Shown here piece by piece: positions 10,231 through 21,047 of a stretch of 64,000 nt of DNA. This DNA is from Pseudopithomyces maydicus (Eukaryota > Ascomycota > Dothideomycetes > Pleosporales > Didymosphaeriaceae). A program made the position numbers and the translations under genes. The stretch lies in the NCBI GenBank assembly GCA_026873275.1, contig JANTUC010000003.1, positions 1,860,001 to 1,924,000 of the forward strand, in the 5' to 3' direction. A model generated the notes under the pieces. The model was not told where the DNA came from. It searched no databases and saw only the letters and a program-made list of their open reading frames with translations. The number at the start of each line of letters is the position of its first letter. Positions within the stretch are counted from its first letter, which is position 1.

Positions 10231-12400
10231 TCAAGGTGTCCAAATAATTTGTCCATTCCGGAAGATGCTGGCCCAACCTGCATCGAATTTTCTAGGCGAT
10301 TTGTCCGCTCCATTCTTCTTCGTGTAGCACTGCAGTTTTCCATCGGACGACCGAGGTTCTACCGCCCAATGGGCATGAGTGCAATTGGGATCATTTGTGC
10401 AAGCCTCCACACACTCTATCGGCGCAGTAACCCATATGTCCAAGATTACAGGGCCATTCCTATCTGTGAGTGGCGATTATGATTAGCGTATTGCCTATTA
10501 GTCTAAGGGCTATCACTTACACCCGTAGCAGAATGCTTTCCATACTGTATCGACTTGAATAAAGGTCGACTCATTGACAATTCCGCCTGCGAAAACGGTT
10601 AGCTAGACAAGAAAGTAGAAACAGGAGAAAGGTAAGACGAAGTGGGAGAGGCTGGGACAGCGGCGCTGTAACTCACATTTTGAGTTCACATACTGAGGTC
10701 GACAATGATTGTCACAAGGACCGTCAGGGCCTTCGGGACCATCAGGACCTTCTGGACCTTCAGGACCACCAGGACCATCGGGACCTTCAGGACCACCAGG
10801 ACCACCAGGACCACCAGGACCTTCAGGACCACCAGGACCTTCTGGACCTTCGGGACCACCAGGACCATCGGGACCATCGGGACCTTCTGGACCATCGGGA
10901 CCTTCAGGACCATCGGGACCTTCAGGACCTTCAGGACCACCAGGACCATCGGGACCTTCTGGACCACCAGGACCATCGGGACCTTCAGGACCACCAGGAC
11001 CACCAGGACCTTCAGGACCACCAGGACCACCAGGGCCTTCGGGACCATCAGGACCATCGGGACCTTCAGGACCACCAGGACCACCAGGACCACCAGGACC
11101 TTCAGGACCACCAGGACCTTCTGGACCTTCGGGACCACCAGGACCATCGGGACCATCGGGACCTTCTGGACCATCGGGACCTTCAGGACCACCAGGACCA
11201 TCGGGACCTTCAGGACCACCAGGACCATCGGGACCTTCAGGACCACCAGGACCACCAGGACCTTCAGGACCACCAGGACCTTCTGGACCTTCGGGACCAC
11301 CAGAACCATCGGGACCATCGGGACCTTCTGGACCATCGGGACCTTCAGGACCACCAGGACCATCGGGACCTTCAGGACCACCAGGACCACCAGGACCTTC
11401 AGGACCGCAGCCACACGCTCCTACGCACCCTAGCGAAAATGCACTCTGGAATCCTGCAGCGTCAAGACTAGGAGTACCATGATGAGAGCTGTAATAGCAT
11501 TTCCTACTATGAGAGTGGTAGTCGACGCTGTGGCAAGGTATATACTTTGAACAAGCATCCATGCAGTCTTTGAAGGTCGGCTGTTCATCTTCGTAGACAA
11601 CTGAAGTTCCGTGCCGTTTCGCACAATCGATATGAAATAACTACAAACATCGGTTAGAATATGGAATTCAGTGAGAACAACCTTGGCGTGGCTCACCTCG
11701 CCGCTTTCGGACTTGTAATGGTGATCGTCGCCCAGAGGGCAATGGGTCGGACCATCAGCAATCGGACATTTGACATTTGGGCAGGCAACAGTAAGCGTGT
11801 CTGGGGAGTTTATTGCTGGTGGTGCGGTGATGTATGCGTAGTCGTGTCTATCATCAACGCACGCTATGGTAGAGAAGTTACCTGTGCTATACAGCACGCA
11901 TGTTCCACGAGCCTCATTTGCGACTGCTCTAGCTGTGAATTGGAAGCTAGCAGGAAATTTAGTAGTGTTGCATTTACATGCCTAAATTATTAGGTAGACC
12001 TACCTGTGACAGCTACTCGTGGTACTGCACTTATCTGCACAATCCTGAAAGGTTGGTACGACAGATTGAGTGTTCGGAATTTGTTTACTGTTCAAGCCAT
12101 GGGTACAACACAAAAGAGTCCAGTGAGCCCCATCCTCTGTGCTGAAGATATCGCCATTTCCTAGCAGACGCTTGTGTTAGAGATCCATTTAAAATGTTCA
12201 GTAAAGAATTTACCATCAGGGCAGCTAGGCTGCTCTGTGACACGAAGATCACTTTTTAGTTGAGACAAGCGACTAGATGGGCAGGAGCGTTGGTTATTGA
12301 TACTCTGCTGTGTGTCTTGAGCGTCCGCGACGAGGGATAAAGCCAAGAGGGTCACTATGCTAAGACGCAACTGCCCTAACAAGCTATCTCGACACACCAT
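10231..12400 (-). CDS. secreted protein with PAN/apple-like modules and a collagen-like Gly-Pro-X domain
   Basis: The minus-strand model is 12400-12214, 12160-12004, 11946-11697, 11640-10677, 10586-10521 and 10463-10231. All five introns are GT...AG, 53-90 bp. The frame is continuous and encodes 618 residues. A signal peptide (LSIVTLLALSLVADA) is followed by Cys-rich modules: DCADKCSTTSSCHSF in exons 2-3, and DCMDACSKYIPCHSVDYH with CYYS at about residues 220-250. Residues about 277-505 are about 76 Gly-Pro-X triplets, with X almost always Gly, Glu or Asp. A last module (ECVEACTNDPNCTHAHW, CYTKK) ends the protein. PAN/apple modules bind carbohydrate or protein. The acidic collagen-like rod probably trimerises or extends the protein from the cell surface. 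The exact role is unknown. The same Cys-module style occurs in the flanking duplicated genes, so the three may work together. Confidence 0.85.
10721..11406. repeat. 9-bp minisatellite encoding Gly-Pro-X
   Basis: About 76 copies of a 9-bp unit, GGACCwnnn in plus orientation, sit inside exon 4 of the collagen-like gene. Larger blocks repeat as well: the run GGACCTTCTGGACCTTCGGG recurs near 10,843, 11,116 and 11,279, so the array grew by multi-unit duplication. Most units keep coding for Gly-Pro on the minus strand. This favours selection for the triple-helix motif, although the repeat also keeps other frames open. Confidence 0.95.
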
Positions 12401-13627
12401 ATTTGCTCTCAAGAGGAAAGAATGACGGAAAAGCACACTAGCTAAATAGTGAGTTTGAACGTCCTTGTATTTGTTCTAAAGAGCGTACGTATGACAAGAG
12501 TACATCTGGAATCACTGCTTAAACCTAATTGCACGTAGCCAAACCTTCTGTAGCTTAAAGGCTCAACGGCAGTGATCCGTGGAAAATCTAACGCGAGATC
12601 AGCTAACGCATCTCTTGCCTAAGGCATCCGAGGACCACCTAATAATATTCCGCCTTAGTCTTTACATCAACTGCCTCATACCTAGTAAGTAAACTATGAA
12701 ACACCAATCCAACAATAATTTAAAGGACTATTTTGATTTGCTCAGCCAGACTATTATTATACAGATCAGTTGCAGATCTATGGTATAAAAGCTTCTGGAG
12801 CTGAATCTGAGGTGAAGAAAAAATTCATAACGTAGGGTAGGTTCTTTTCGAGGCTTGCTTTTAGAGTTCTTATCGGAATACAAATTTTCCTTAAATATCA
12901 ACTAGATTTATGCACAACATGCGCGTTCTTTTATTGTTCCTGTAGGTTATTGTAGTGCCTGTGCAGCTCTACAAACTCTAATTACAGCTTGCAGAGCGCT
13001 CTGTTATCCAATATTAGTAGATTCTACAACGTCCGTGCTTTGCTGAAGGCTGCAATAAACGATTTCGATAGCTTTTCACTATTTTCACTTTCTGCAAGGA
13101 ACACTCTCGTATTCACCATAGTCATACGTCTTTTATAATACTGTGTCGCGTTATTCCCAATGACTTCATCGGTGATTGCGGCAAAGAAACGAGCGAGCTT
13201 ACCAGTTCATGTACAGCTCTATAACATCCTGCAGCTCGGATCCCCCACATCCGATGGGTTGCAGAAGACTAGCCTAGATCACTATATCGTGCTCGAGCAC
13301 TCAGCAATTGTGAAGCACAGGTAGAAGCGGTTTTGCCTCCTAGTGAGGCGCTTCTTCTGGTCCAAGGCATCTTTCCTTGTGTCATCTGCCTCCTCGCTTA
13401 GCTTCTAGACGTAACCGTTCTAAATCTTAAACCTGATAGCTGCGCAAAGTATCTCAACATACTAAGAGAACGAATGTGTATCGCAGGTCAATCGTTAGGC
13501 CCGTGCGCGTAGCAGGCCTCATATATACTCCATATGTGTACTCGAATGAAGCCCAACAAAAGTCTTATCTTCTTCTTCTGCGTGCTAAAATCTCGTCTCT
13601 GATCTGCTTTATCAGCCTCTTCTTACC
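12401..13627. other. intergenic between the collagen-like gene and copy 2
   Basis: Presumed promoters of the two divergent genes. From about 13222 it is part of the right arm of the inverted duplication. No further gene is seen. Confidence 0.5.
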
Positions 13628-14617
13628 ATGCCGGCTATCGCCAAGCCGCTTCTCGGGCTGGCTCTACTGTTTGGGCGCCTCCAAGCCGAAACACCGTACG
13701 AAACGCTATGCAGTTCGCCGCCCTCCCAGCCAGACGAGCTTGAGCCTGGTATTACGGCGACATACCAGTGCGGCCATGCGTTCTACACGGATGATTGGAC
13801 TGGCGAGTCCTCTTTCGCTGAAACACCAAAGTCGTGCGCTCTGCAATGCGCTCGGTGGTCGTCTAAAGGTCGTTGCGGCTGGCAAAACAACGCATGCTAC
13901 CAATACAAGGTTGGTAAAGATTCTGCTGCGAGACTCGAAGGTGTTGCGATTTATATCCAAAGAACCGCCAGCCCAGTGCCTGACTGCACCGCCACGACAG
14001 AGGAGTGTCGCCGCAATATGACGGCCAAAGATGACACGATCACAAGTATGCAAGCCAATCTTGCGACCCAACAGAAGACTATCGCAACGTTGCAAGATGG
14101 GAAGGGAGATTGTGAAGAGCTCCTTAGCTGGAAACAAACCGACTTGACGAAGCTGCTGAATGAGAACCAGCGGCTGCAGGCCCGTTTAGACCTTGTCGCA
14201 ACGCAAATCAGTCCAGGGTCAAAGCTATGCTCCGAAGATTTTCTCAACAGATGGAAATTTAAGTCCCCAACTCTCGCAACAGAAGATCGGTGCATTTTTA
14301 TACATGATGGAAAGATTTTCAAGTTTTTCCACCAGAAATGTATGTGGATCGAACGTTCAATATATATGAGATGACTAACCAACCAATGTGTAGTGAATTC
14401 TGAGAATTGGACTCTTCCTAAAATTATGAACTCAAATGTTAAAGCATGTGCTGCTGCCTGTGCTCAAGAGCCGACATGCCAGAGGTTTATGGTTGACTTC
14501 CCTTCGCATTGTTTTCGACATACTAGCGGAGGAGGCAGTAATATCCCAAGCATTGCATCCCCATTTGACAGCTTTCATCGTTTGAACTAGCTGTAATGGT
14601 AGGATACATAGGCGCGA
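13222..14617 (+). repeat. inverted duplication, right arm
   Basis: Mirror image of 8250-9647 (see there). The differences I checked are mostly transitions in both directions, plus a few small indels, so the arms are an old duplication. Confidence 0.8.
13628..14590 (+). CDS. secreted Cys-rich / coiled-coil protein, copy 2 (intact)
   Basis: The model is 13628-14339 and 14394-14590, with a 54-bp intron (GTATGT...GTAG, branch GACTAAC). It encodes 302 residues with an unbroken frame. Signal peptide residues 1-20 end at RLQA. Residues about 45-95 form a Cys-rich module (YQCGHAFY, CALQCARW, CGWQNNACYQY). Residues about 120-185 form a coiled coil (TTEECRRNM to QRLQARL). The C-terminal module has CSEDFLNRWKF, CIFIHDGKIFKFF and KACAAACAQEPTCQRF. 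The layout of an N-terminal Cys module, a rod and a C-terminal apple-like module suggests an extracellular oligomeric binding protein. That role is inference. It is the intact partner of the frameshifted copy at 8278-9242 and shares its intron position exactly. Confidence 0.8.
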
Positions 14618-17042
14618 AAAGGTGTTAGCTCTTACAATGAAACCTCCTATTTGGTCAGGCTCGTAGAGCGAGGTGCCAGATCAAGCGTGAACAAATCAGC
14701 AACAACAATCAGAATCCTGTCGCAGATCAAGGCATCACTTCAAGGAGCCCAAGGAAGAGTTTGCGTTAGCAATCTTGCCGTGTAATTTTGGACAATCGGA
14801 TCCAGGTTCACTAGAATAAGGCAGAACACACACAATAAAGCTCCGCTGTTTATTAATTCTACCACACAACTCTCATCGCTTTGGTACATCCTAGTCACAT
14901 ATGTAGTAATCTGCCCGAGCTCTACGTGGCAGAGGCCCAGTGTGTCACTGCTAGATCAGAAAGAACACTGTGAATAGACATTGGGGCGATTCAGAGCCGC
15001 AGAGTTCATGCATAGAACGCTACTCAAACAGAGGATGGGATCTTTCCAAAAGAAGTACACCGACACACCGGCTAGCATGGACGAGGCAGGGGTGGCACTA
15101 ATGGACTAGGAGAGGTGCGCAGAGGCGGAGGAGACGCATCTAGCAACGCTGCACTTAGTGAAGGAGTGCTAGGGTAGAATCATCCGATAATTTATTAAGT
15201 CTGTTGCCTCATTCACTCCTTACATTGACAAAGACACTACGAAAAGGCTGCATCGCTGTACCGCAAGGCTTGCGCTAGTCACTAGAAGAGAAGGAGCTCC
15301 AATCACCCGGCTACCCAAGCATTCCTCAATGGCCACGTTTTATTTCAGGAACTATGCAGCTCAAATGCTTCCAATAGCTCAGTTGAGTTATCGCAATCCC
15401 ACTTACACCCATATGTCTTCATAGTGGGTCGAAAAAAGACTTCAAAATGGCGAAAACTGTTTTGTGAATCAGGCCAAGATTAATGTACCATTACATTACC
15501 ATCAATTGCCTAGAAAACAGGTCAACTATGAACAAATTACAGAAAGTGACATCTGGAAATGTAGGTTCGGAGATAAGGCAGTAACCATTTGCCTCCGGGG
15601 GCGCGGGGAGGTACATGTACATAGCGTCGCTTATCGAAGTGGCAAACTTGCCACCGTAAACAAGGAGGACGGCTGACCCGCTCATGCCATTCCCTTGCAA
15701 GGGAGGCAATGGAGTGCAGATGTAGCTGAAGAGAAGAGTGATGTATGCAGCTCGAGATAGTGTAGACTCTTGCCAAGCATGGCCACCACCCGCAACTCTG
15801 CTACTAACTAATACTCATCCCTCGTGAACATGAGCAATCTAGCACTCAAAGCCACCAGAGGTCGGACTGAAGCACCTTTCTGCGACACCAGAGATTGCAG
15901 TGCTCATGCAAGGAGCCGCTCGTCGTTTGACCGTACGACAGCTGTATCACCAGACTCTCCACCCTCATGTGCGCTTGCAACGGCAGCGTCTCGCTAGTAA
16001 CGCTCGGCGGAATGCACTCTTCGAAGCGCAGGCTTCGATTTCCAGGACCGACGCACCCTACCCCATCTACACTCTTCCCGTCGCACTGTATTTCCCTCCC
16101 AAGAGTCAATGCAAGAGCTCGCTGTTGCTTGGTCTAGGAATCGGCGCTGGTGGACTCGAGAAGCATGAGGACGTGACGGGCTCGATCGGGTCGTCTTATC
16201 GGCTAGGAGAGGGAACGACAACGGGCGCCGGAGGACGAGGGCGTAGCAGTGCTATGTCGTGAGCATTGCTGTGCGTTGAACCGCGTTTAGACTCGTAGCT
16301 ATAAGTTGGCTAACGTTAGTTTCGAAGATGGAAGCGCGTAGCTGGCTAAACCAGCACCTACCCCTGTCTTCATCACTGCTCCCAATCCTACGTCAGAACC
16401 GTCGATAATCCGAACGCTTGTACAGCTCGCACAGCCACATACTAAGCGGCGTCGCCACAACTGCACAGCGACAGAGTCAAAGGTTAGATACATTACACGG
16501 TTAGGATACGGCTGGAACTCCGTCATCGCACTTCTCTTGGAAGTACCAATCAGTAGATCAGCCCTGCACCTACTTGCGGCACCCTTAGGCTGTCTTAATC
16601 GAACTAACGTGAACATGTGCAAGTCTTTCAAGGTAAATTAGTACTAGTTTCTGACAGGCACGAGAGGGAAATTGTCCTCTGCCTTACTAGCGCAGTGTCA
16701 TTTGCGCTAGCCCAACGGAGCAACCATACCCATTTACTTCCATCAGATCCCGCCATGTTCCGCGCGCAGCCGCATAATCTAATCGACACTCAGATGTCAT
16801 TATATCGGAAGCACAGCAATACAGAAGAAGTGAGATTAAATTAAATTCAGAACACTCAGGCGCGAAAATCGTACAGATCTGGAGACATAGTCACTTCACT
16901 ACGTATTACACCTTGGGATTATCGTATTCGCTTTGTGACCGATCTAGATGCGTATTCCACCATCGACTCAGTGCATATCGTTAACATTTTTCTGCCGTTA
17001 CTAAATTCTGGAACGAGACTTTCCTGGTCCTCGGCAGCTAAC
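14618..17042. other. intergenic, 2.4 kb without a supported gene
   Basis: Contains the repeat copy at about 15480-15715. Overlapping open frames at 15.8-16.6 kb on both strands have no recognisable domains, and I do not support any of them as genes. Confidence 0.4.
15480..15715 (-). repeat. dispersed short repeat, copy 4 (longest open copy)
   Basis: On the minus strand it reads through LLVYGGKFATSISDAMYMY and PAPPEANGYCLISEPTF without a stop for about 70 codons. The 7.3 kb copy shares this register and many of the changes are synonymous. It could be an exon of an unrecognised gene or a mobile gene fragment. Confidence 0.5.
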
Positions 17043-19755
17043 ATGCCAACAGAGTTGAACACTCATAATGACGAGCTCGATTCTGCCCCGCTGTCCACAC
17101 GAGTCGAAGACTTTCGCGCCTTGCTCCGCTCCCGCCACGACGAGAGCGAAAAGTTCCAGGCATGTGCGGACATGCGCGACCGTCTCCTGGAGGAGCAGAT
17201 GGAACTCGCGGTGCTTGCTACGGACATAGAGGAGGTGATGGTGGCTGAATGCGTTCTATACAACAAATCCAAGGGACAGTGGTCCAATTGTAACAACGCA
17301 GATGCGAAGCAATGGGAGCGCTTTGCGGACATGGCAAACACCGGCACAAGCTTGAAGAAGAAGTGCCTAGCTCCTCTTATCAAGGTGGGCGCCTTCTGGA
17401 ATGCCGACAAGGTCCAACACTATGGATGGGCCTCGATGGGTTGGAAGTTCTGTAAACTACTCGGTACCGCTGCGTCTCGCAATCCGACTTGGGAAGAGGC
17501 CGCAGTCAAACTCAACCAGCTGATTCTGAAGAGAATCAGCGACGGAAAACCGTTACGGGTTTCCGTTAACCCGCTCGAGCAGAACGACTTGACCAACTTG
17601 GCGGCATGGCAGGGCAGAGATATGTTTGTGAAAAGCGGCCGCAATCCACACACACTCGTATACGCTTCGATTTCCGAGTCAGACCTGCCAGCTGGTCACA
17701 TTTTCGATCTTCATGGCCTTATAGTCTCGAAGCAAGTCACTAATGAACCGTCTCTGGCTACGCAAGCGGATAAGAGTCGCTCCCTTGACCACTCTGCATC
17801 GCTCGTAGTTAAAGCTCCAATGGCTGCATCTACTATGACTGCGTCTGAAAATACGTCAATCGATCTTATTGCAGCGTCGGTTCTACCAACACCATCTGAT
17901 ACTCTATCATGCAGCGAAAGTGCCTCTTCCACGCCTCTCACTACACCACCGCAGAGCCCGATTGGTGTTTCCGAAATGAACCCATCCCTACACACATCGC
18001 CAAACTCAGCCCCTGCCTCTCCAAGTTCCACTGCAGTATCGGAAGCCAGCGCTGCTCAGAGTTGTTTGCGAAGATCGGGCCGGCTTCGTATACAGCCTGA
18101 ACGGGTATTTGTGTCATCTGTAGGAAGTGCTCGGCGGAGCACGCAAAAGGAAGGTTCTCGTCGACAGGAAAGAAGAAGAACTCATAACCACGCAAGCGTT
18201 TGCACGTGTTCCGATGCCATCTCCCTCAAGTTGCTATCTGCCATAGAGCGCTCGCGGCAGACCAACGTTACCGAAGACGTTGGCATAGCTTCCATATATA
18301 GAGCGCACCACAACACGCTTTGTCCAAAGCACTTGAAGATGTATGCTCTGTGGGCGACAAGAGGCATATTACGCTCACGACACGCTAGTGATAGCGAGCC
18401 CCCATCCGCCTCAAAGCAACAGGTGCCATGGGGAAACGACTTGTTGTCGCCGTATCCAGCCTCAAAACGACGTCGCTTATCACTTCCCGTGCAATTGTCC
18501 GAGCCTAGTGCAATCGCCGGGGACATCCCTCTCTCAGAAAACCCAGGGGTCTTTTTCGTTTCAGTTCCAGACGACAAGAACGACGCACGGCCTGTTCATG
18601 CAAAAGCAACCGATGCCCGGTTTCGCGACCAGGTACTGACTCAGCTTAGGCAGAAGATGGCGCAGAGCAAGTTTTGCACGACCTGGGGGAGCTAAACACG
18701 AAAGGCATGTTTTCTCTGTTGAGCCGCGCAAAGCAGCCATTGAGCACAGGAGCGGATAGCGAGAAAGAAGCCTACTTCTCTACCGGTGAGGAAGCGGAGC
18801 GACGACTCGAAGCTCATGCTGTTCTCCACGGCCCTCTCATCACCGAGAACCAGCAGCAATTCAGATGGGACCCACGCAAGGGCCGGCCGATCGAGCAGCT
18901 CTTCCGCCGGATAGGAAGCCTTGACAGAAGCATATCGGTGCAGAAGGCATCACTACGCTTACATCAGCCGTCGTTTGTGTTGATGCGGCTTGGTGTCGTT
19001 CAAGACTTATTCCTGAAGAACGAACGTAGCGAAGACCCACTCAATGTTCTTGACCTGCGCAACCCGCTCCCACGCTCGATCTTGCCAAGCTTTCTCGCGG
19101 GGGAGGACTGCCAACTGCTCAGCCGCGTTCGGGATACGATCTTGGAGGGTACGACAGCCGAGAGATGCAGCGCATCGATCGTAGAATGGAATCGATGGAG
19201 AGACGATGAGGACTGGGCTCTGCTTGCGCAGGGCGGCGCCCAGACCTTAGCCCATCAGGACAGCTGCGGAAAAGCAACGTGGCTCACTGTTCAAGAGGGG
19301 CAGGTCGGCTTCGGTTGGATATCGCGTCCCTCTGAAGAAGAAGTGCGCAGCTGGAGTGCCGACCCCAACGCATTCGAGGGGGGCAGATCAGATACATTGT
19401 CCTTCAACCCGGTCAGACGATTTACTTCGAGGCGGGAACGATCCATTTCGTCTTTAGACTCGACCAGTACCAGACACTGCTTCTTGGAGGTCATGTCTTG
19501 CGATGGTCCCGCATCGATTCCTGGATACGAATCGTTCTCGACCAACTCCGGTCTCCGAACTGCACCAACGAAGATCTGCTACCATCGGCGCCAGCTTACG
19601 TCGAAGCAGTAGCACGACTTCTTGCAGAGCAGACGCGTAGTGGCAGAACGGACCTGCTTGTTAGCGAGGAGGCTGTCGCCAAGTTTATTGGCGCGAAAAA
19701 GGCAATATCCCCAAATCCTCGCCAACATATCACTGACGCTGTAGAAGGTATTTGA
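17043..19755 (+). CDS. JmjC/cupin-type Fe(II)/2-oxoglutarate dioxygenase-like protein (two frameshifts)
   Basis: Start ATG is 17043 (MPTELNTHNDEL). The frame breaks at a T-run (18672-18675) and a G-run (19378-19383). One extra base in each gives a single frame of 904 residues. The N-terminal 230 residues are an unrecognised, well-conserved-looking domain with a helical start (MRDRLLEEQMELAVLATDIEEV). The middle is Ser/Thr-rich and then basic (RRSGRLRIQPERV), with a possible Cys/His site (CTCSD...CPKHLK). The C-terminal 200 residues carry the metal-binding pattern of JmjC domains: H738-x-D740 in LAHQDSCGKATW and H802 in FEAGTIHFVFRL, then LLLGGHVLRW. JmjC enzymes demethylate histones or hydroxylate proteins. 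The substrate here is unknown. Whether the breaks are real or sequencing errors cannot be decided here. Confidence 0.75.
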
Positions 19756-21047
19756 CGAAGAAATGCAGAAGCGGAACAATAAAGCGTAGCTTTTCGCCTC
19801 GGCTGTGCTTCGTTTTTCATTTAATTGTCGAATAGATCCCATACAAGCTCTGTCGACGCGGCAAGTCTTCTGAATTTGCCTTGAATGTCACTTTGGTGAT
19901 GACATTTGGTATATAGGAGATGATAGGCTGATGAAACCAGAACAACAGCAAGGCCTCCAACGTTAGTTTCTTGTAGGTTCTTCCCCGTATAGCTGTTGCA
20001 GACTTTCCTCCTATTCTTCCTTCACCGACGGTCAAAGATGTTAATCACGATAAACTCTACGACGTTATCTATCAACTCTTCAAGTGAGGCAGGTGTCTCT
20101 CCCGTAGATCCACAAGGTCCGGGTTTGAAGAGCTTGCCCAGAACAATCTCGCGAATCAAAAGGGCTCTCAAAGGTCTGTCAATCTACTCAGAGAGGTAGA
20201 ATGTCGTGCAGGTTACGCCAGAGATGTAAAAAGTAGAGCCCTTGACGTAGTGGAGCATTCAAGCCATCCCAGACGATACCCAGAGACTCAGCGTACCTCA
20301 GGTTCTACTCAAGGTTGCATGATAAATTGCGCAATTAGTTTCGTAATTGTTCATTAGGAAATTTGTTCGAGTATCTGAGCGGCCAGTATTATAGGGCAAT
20401 GCTTTATAAGAGGAAATCTATATTATCACAGGATGTAACTCTACGTATCAATATCGATGACAACTGTGTAAAGTACAATTTTCATGTAAAGTGTGCGTCA
20501 GTCCGAAAATAGTAATAGCACAATGTTCGCACGATGTTCGCACAAATTTCTAACAAAGCTTGATATCCGTGCGGAGTTACGATTGTTTGAAGTCAAAATA
20601 CCCGTGATGTTTTTCGCCATGCATGGAGGGACGATAATAATCACAGGTAGTAACAAAACACCAACGAATCGCCTCTCCACTACCACTTTCACCGCGACAA
20701 ATCATGTCTCCACAACACGATTCAAACTTCGAATGGTTGGATGATACCTTTCCTCTCTGAAGCGCCCTGTTCGTTAAGAGTCAGTGCCTTTCCAAGCACA
20801 GCAAGACCCTCAGCGACCACGTGGGCCCGGCTTGGAGTGAAGCGCCCCCGCTCAAGGAACCCATCCTCACCACCTATAACTCTTGCAAGAGATTCGTTAA
20901 GCGGTCTTCGCGCCGGACAGATTCCAATCAGGGGCCTGTCTAATTTTCAGCTAGAGGAGAGGCCTTAGCACGATCCGTCGTCGTCGGGTTTGGTTGTTTC
21001 CTTGATGATTCGGCTTGAACGTTAGTAGCTTGCGTCCCACCGCTATA
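19756..21047. other. intergenic, 1.3 kb
   Basis: No gene supported. Short open frames near 19.8-20.0 kb and 20.5-21.0 kb lack any recognisable feature. Confidence 0.4.

Noticed and set aside
10680..11482. Long open frames on the plus strand through the collagen repeat (Gly-Pro-Ser, Asp-His-Gln and Arg-Thr repeats).
   Set aside because: A 9-bp repeat without stops keeps all frames open. Only the minus-strand Gly-Pro-X frame joins to a signal peptide and Cys modules by proper introns.
15846..16631. Overlapping open frames on both strands at 15.8-16.6 kb as genes.
   Set aside because: No recognisable domain, signal peptide or splice logic, and the frames are mutually exclusive.
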